This document shows, piece by piece, positions 61,032 to 64,000 of a stretch of DNA of 64,000 nucleotides. Numbering within the stretch: position 1 is the first letter of the stretch; every line of letters begins with the position of its first letter. The position numbers were made by a program, and so were the translations under genes. A model generated the notes under the pieces. It saw nothing but the letters and a program-made list of their open reading frames with translations, was not told the origin of the DNA and did no database searches. The DNA lies in assembly GCF_025398155.2 (NCBI RefSeq), contig NZ_CP104562.2:1612001-1676000 (forward strand). The letters run 5' to 3'. Source of the stretch: Roseateles amylovorans (GTDB lineage: Bacteria; Pseudomonadota; Gammaproteobacteria; Burkholderiales; Burkholderiaceae_C).

Positions 61032-62003
61032 TCAGGCGGTCTTGGTGCGCGCCCGGGACTTGGCCGGCGCGGTGGATGGCTTGGTGGCTGCCACCCGCAC
61101 CGGCACGGTGGCCGGCGTGGGGACGGACGCCGCCTTGGATTTCCTGCCGGTCGCCGAGGTGCCCGGAGACGCCTTGGCGGAGGTGGCGGGTTTGCCAGCG
61201 CCGCCGGCCTTCGCGGCAGCCTTGCTTCGCGATGCGGAAGCGGTGCTCGATGTGTGTGCGCCGCCAGCGGTGGGCTGTTTCACTGCGGCAGCCGCCTTGC
61301 CCGTCTTGGCCGCCTTGGCTGGATTCGCTGGTTTCGATGCCTTGGCTGTCTTCGCTGCCTTCGATGCTTTGGCGGGTTTGGTCGCTTTCCCGGCCTGATC
61401 CTTCGCTTTCACCTTCCGCGTTGCCTCTGGCTCGGCGGATGGCACCGTGATCGACGGCCTGGCCTTCGATGCGCCCCCCGGACGCTTGATGGGTGCTGCG
61501 ACCGCGCCGGCGCTGCGCTCGGCGCCTGGCCCGCCGGTGGAGGCCAAGGCCGCGTTCAAGGCATCCAACCGGGCAGACAGGGCCGCGAGGTCCTGAGCGC
61601 TCGGAACGCCCAGCCGGTGCAGTGCGCGGGCGACGCGGTCCTCGAAGATCGATTCCAGCTTGTCCCAATGCTGACCGGCCCGCGTGCCGACTTCGCCGGC
61701 CATGTCGGTCATGCGGCTGGCGACGGCGCCCAGTTTGTCCTCTGCACTGGCCTGGGCTTGCTGCGTGGTCTTCTGCAGCTTCGCGCCTTCAGCGGCCAGA
61801 TGGTCGAACACCTTGCCGCCGTTGCCTTGGGCCTTGGCAAAGGCCGCCAGGCCCGCCGACCAGATCTGCTGGGCCGAGTCCTTGACCAGTTGCGCGAATT
61901 GTCCGTCCAGCAGGCTGGCGGGCGTGGCGCCGCTGGCCGGGCCGGTGGCGTCGGTCTTGGCCGCCTTCTTGAAGTCGGCCGTTTTCTGAACCTTCTTGAC
62001 CAT
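61032..62003 (-). CDS. PhaF-like polyhydroxyalkanoate phasin with histone-like tail
   Basis: Two-part protein of 323 residues. The N-terminal ~130 residues are a phasin (PhaI/PhaF type): FAQLVKDSAQQIWSAGLAAFAKAQGNGGKVFDHLAAEGAKLQ and VGTRAGQHWDKLESIFEDRVARALHRLGVPSAQDLAALSARLDAL, in short pieces giving the granule-binding and leucine-zipper helices. The remaining ~160 residues are Lys/Ala/Pro-rich (AKPAKAS, KAAKTAK repeats), like the histone H1-like DNA-binding half of PhaF. The expected role is coating PHA granules and tethering them to the nucleoid. Confidence 0.85.
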   Translation of the reverse strand: MVKKVQKTADFKKAAKTDATGPASGATPASLLDGQFAQLVKDSAQQIWSAGLAAFAKAQGNGGKVFDHLAAEGAKLQKTTQQAQASAEDKLGAVASRMTDMAGEVGTRAGQHWDKLESIFEDRVARALHRLGVPSAQDLAALSARLDALNAALASTGGPGAERSAGAVAAPIKRPGGASKARPSITVPSAEPEATRKVKAKDQAGKATKPAKASKAAKTAKASKPANPAKAAKTGKAAAAVKQPTAGGAHTSSTASASRSKAAAKAGGAGKPATSAKASPGTSATGRKSKAASVPTPATVPVRVAATKPSTAPAKSRARTKTA

Positions 62004-62418
62004 GGACGTTCCTCGTGCAGTGCGATGGGCGCAGATGAATGGTCGAACTATAGGGGGCCTCCCCCGCGCAGAGCTGACGAATCCTAGGTCCGGTGCTCTA
62101 TCCGCGCGAGCGTGCGCTCCTCACCGCGCCGCGATCACGGCGCATCGATGACGTCGACGACGCCAATGGGGCTCGCGGGTCTCGCCTGCATCGTGAATGG
62201 ATGGCATGACGACATCCGTCGGATCAGCTTGTCCGACGCCGCACGTCAAGCAGCAAGCAGCAAGCAGCAAGCAGCAAGCAGCAAGCAGCAGCCGGCGTGC
62301 CTGAGGCACGCCCTGCAATTCCGTGCGAGGCTGCCCACCTTCCTTTGGGGGAGATGCGCTGAATCGGCTCGGCGGACTGCAGAATCCGCGCATGCCGAGT
62401 CTCGGCTGACCGCGTTCC
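62004..62418. other. Divergent intergenic region between the phasin and zinc-ribbon genes
   Basis: About 415 bases. It contains a heptanucleotide tandem repeat (listed separately). The segment nearest the phasin start (62004-62050) is the likely phasin promoter region but no clear -35/-10 pair was found. Predicted ORFs here are frames of the repeat and were rejected. Confidence 0.4.
62248..62289. repeat. 7-bp tandem repeat, six perfect copies
   Basis: AAGCAGC is repeated six times without a mismatch, about 130 bases upstream of the zinc-ribbon gene. Confidence 0.95.
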
Positions 62419-63483
62419 ATGACTGCACTGACCGAATCTCCCGTCCATTCCCGCCCCACCCTGCCGCTGCTACGCAGTGGCGCCAGCATCGATTGCCCGC
62501 AATGCGCGGCGGCGATGCATCACCTGCGACTGCCGGGCCACCAAGGCGCCCACGTCGATCTGGACCATTGCCGTCCCTGCGGCCTGGTGTGGTTCGATGC
62601 GATGGAGTCGGTGCATCTGTCGGGCCTGGGCTGGGTGCAGTTGCTGCGGGAACTGCAGTTGGGCCTGCCGGTCGCGCTGCATGACCAACCCGCCGTACGG
62701 CTGACCTGCCCGCTGTGCCGCCTTTCCTTGAAGGCAGTCCACAACCGCACCCGCTTCGGCCGGTTCCCGACGCTGGAATGCCCCAGCTGCTGCGGACATT
62801 TGCATCGGCAGGCCGGCATGCTGGCCGAGCGCGGCCTGGTCCGGCCCTTGTTGCCGGCCGAGCGTGGCGCGCTGAAACAGGAGCAGCGGCAACTGCTGTG
62901 CTTCAGTTGCGGCGCCCCCAGTGATGGCCAAGGCGACACCTGCAGTTATTGCACCGCGCCGCTGGTGATGATCGATCTGCCGCGGCTGCACCATGCCTTG
63001 CGGGTGCGGCAGCGCGACGAGCCGCTGCTGTCGCCTTCGGACGGCCGTCCGCTGGCCTGGGCCTGCCGAGGTTGCGGTGCGCCGATGGACCCGGCCCGGG
63101 AAACCAGCTGCGGCCGTTGCGACCATGCGGTGGTGGTGCCGTCGCTGATCGACCTGTTGCCGACGCTCGACGCGCTCGAGCGCGAGTGGCGCGACGACCG
63201 CGCCCTTCGCGAGCGCTCACGCGCCGAGCGGAAGGCGTCCTATCGCGCCCCGTCGCGCCGGGACGGCGAGGCGCCCGGCACGGTGATGACGGGCGATGCC
63301 GCGTCCTCCAGGGAGGAGGACGCCGCACAGGCGCGGCAGGACAAGCTGAACTGGGCGATCGGCTGGGCCTTGGGCGGCGAAAGCGACGACACGCATGGCC
63401 GCGACCACGACGAACTGTCCTGGCGACAGGTGCTCGTCGTGCTGCTGATCTTCGCGTTCTTCCTCTGGCTGTTCTACGGCTGA
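62419..63483 (+). CDS. Multi-zinc-ribbon membrane-anchored protein, unknown function
   Basis: A 354-residue protein with four successive paired CxxC elements: CPQC...CRPC (26-55), CPLC...CPSC (~96-124), CFSC...CSYC (~160-178) and CRGC...CGRC (~214-232). The first pair fits a TFIIB-type zinc ribbon (LDHCRPCGLVWFD). A charged Arg/Glu-rich region follows (~250-325) and a C-terminal hydrophobic helix (QVLVVLLIFAFFLWLFYG) suggests a tail anchor in the inner membrane with the zinc ribbons in the cytoplasm. No family recognised beyond zinc-ribbon; no operon partner. Confidence 0.75.
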   Translation: MTALTESPVHSRPTLPLLRSGASIDCPQCAAAMHHLRLPGHQGAHVDLDHCRPCGLVWFDAMESVHLSGLGWVQLLRELQLGLPVALHDQPAVRLTCPLCRLSLKAVHNRTRFGRFPTLECPSCCGHLHRQAGMLAERGLVRPLLPAERGALKQEQRQLLCFSCGAPSDGQGDTCSYCTAPLVMIDLPRLHHALRVRQRDEPLLSPSDGRPLAWACRGCGAPMDPARETSCGRCDHAVVVPSLIDLLPTLDALEREWRDDRALRERSRAERKASYRAPSRRDGEAPGTVMTGDAASSREEDAAQARQDKLNWAIGWALGGESDDTHGRDHDELSWRQVLVVLLIFAFFLWLFYG

Positions 63484-63505
63484 CCTGCCGCCGGGCGGCG
63501 TCGGC

Positions 63506-64000
63506 TCAGAGCTCCAGCACGCTGATCGGCGCCGAGCAGGATGCCGGCGTGCCGCCACCGCGCACGACGAAGGGCAACTCGCCCCACGGGCCGGACTCCT
63601 TCGGGCAGCCGCTGCGCAGCGTGCCGCCGGGGCAGGCGCATCCCTTGGTCTTCACCAGCTTGTCCACGGTCTTTGCCTGCTGCGGGCTGAGCTTGGGCAG
63701 TTGCGGCGAGAACACCAGTTGCAGCGCGGTCGAGGGGGCCGGCGCATCCGCCGCAGGCACCGGGCCGAGCAGCGTGGTCATCGACTGCAGGTCCTTGAGG
63801 GCCGAGGCCGGCTTGGTGCCCTTGGCGCGGCGCAAGTAGTTCAACGCCACTTCCATCGCGGCATAGCCGCGCGCCGCCGAGGCGGTGAACGGCTTGCGGA
63901 AGGCCGCGCCGTAGGTGTTGGCCACCTGATCCCAGCGGCTCTTGTCGACCATCAGGACCGGGCAGAGCACCGCGTCGACCCGCTCGTTCAGCGAAGCCTG
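63506..64000 (-). CDS. Conserved hypothetical protein, N-terminus beyond window
   Basis: The minus-strand frame is open from the window edge to the stop at 63506, so the gene is cut; at least 164 codons are visible. Segments include LNERVDAVLCPVLMVDKSRWDQVANTYGAAFRKPF, RGYAAMEVALNYLRRAKG and a C-terminal part with GCACPGGTLRSGCPKESG and CSAPISVLEL. Several cysteines near the end may form disulfides or bind metal. A GTG at 63970 is only an apparent start. No family recognised. Confidence 0.6.
   Translation of the reverse strand, partial: QASLNERVDAVLCPVLMVDKSRWDQVANTYGAAFRKPFTASAARGYAAMEVALNYLRRAKGTKPASALKDLQSMTTLLGPVPAADAPAPSTALQLVFSPQLPKLSPQQAKTVDKLVKTKGCACPGGTLRSGCPKESGPWGELPFVVRGGGTPASCSAPISVLEL

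Overview
The window is a high-GC (by eye about two thirds G+C) bacterial chromosome segment, read as a betaproteobacterium of the order Burkholderiales, most likely a Roseateles/Mitsuaria/Rubrivivax-like lineage. The grounds are gene content and order: DUF2782 gene divergent from polA, thrB followed by a BPSS1780-type membrane protein, rpfE-like/recJ, xseB-ispA-dxs, lolC-lolD, TctAB, a PhaF-like phasin and a DUF642 PEP-CTERM protein. The placement is inference. No rRNA, tRNA, CRISPR array, insertion sequence or prophage was seen. About 57 protein genes are supported, nearly all chromosomal housekeeping or metabolic genes. Very long antisense ORFs (up to about 960 codons) are composition artefacts.

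Layout. 0-7.6 kb: AlkC-like repair glycosylase, ybaK-plsY-RidA operon, a YciO/TsaC-type protein, and an EAL-CBS-GGDEF protein overlapping a PHP-domain phosphoesterase. 7.1-10.7 kb: host-attachment protein, a complete bufferin operon (bufA-bufB-bufC, copper-buffering modified peptide), a broken ureidoglycolate lyase (allA) remnant, and trxC. 10.8-21.7 kb: rpfE-like/recJ, a metallophosphoesterase, ppk1 behind a Pho-box-like array, a glycine-zipper lipoprotein, ppx, a Tat-exported dienelactone hydrolase, a ZIP metal transporter with a terminator at its start codon, and a universal stress protein. 22-25 kb: sulfurtransferase, EamA exporter and a lone Rieske oxygenase. 25.7-31.3 kb: xseB-ispA-dxs and the divergent lysR/lysA pair. 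31.3-32.1 kb: a gene-poor stretch with a 27-bp perfect palindrome and a 33-bp minisatellite. 32.1-36.1 kb: ahpC-ahpF with an OxyR-like site, then a MoaD/ThiS-like protein beside a BNR propeller. 36.1-48.5 kb: truC-like, YchJ-like, uvrD, an orphan HipB-like regulator, phoX, BPSS1780/thrB/DUF2782, polA. 48.5-49.4 kb: two large direct repeats, each with two hairpins. 49.4-64 kb: a receiver protein, lolC-lolD-purU-tatD-uracil/hypoxanthine glycosylase, a spermidine-synthase-like protein with an orphan GspE ATPase, tctB-tctA, a PEP-CTERM protein, a PhaF-like phasin, a multi-zinc-ribbon membrane protein, and a gene cut by the window edge.

How the genes fit together. Phosphate economy is represented by ppk1 and ppx (polyphosphate made and degraded) and PhoX. 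Oxidative and metal stress is represented by ahpCF, trxC, the bufferin operon and the ZIP transporter. Isoprenoid supply is the xseB-ispA-dxs cluster. Lysine and threonine synthesis appear as lysA and thrB.

The most unusual material is between genes. Many intergenic gaps carry short tandem repeats of different unit length (5, 7, 8, 9, 11, 12 and 33 bp), and two gaps carry large palindromic elements. The 48.5-49.4 kb repeat pair, in which two hairpins with different but matching stems share one conserved loop sequence in opposite orientations, is the strongest candidate for something undescribed. The best coding candidates are the EAL/PHP overlap, the MoaD-like/propeller pair and the four-zinc-ribbon membrane protein.
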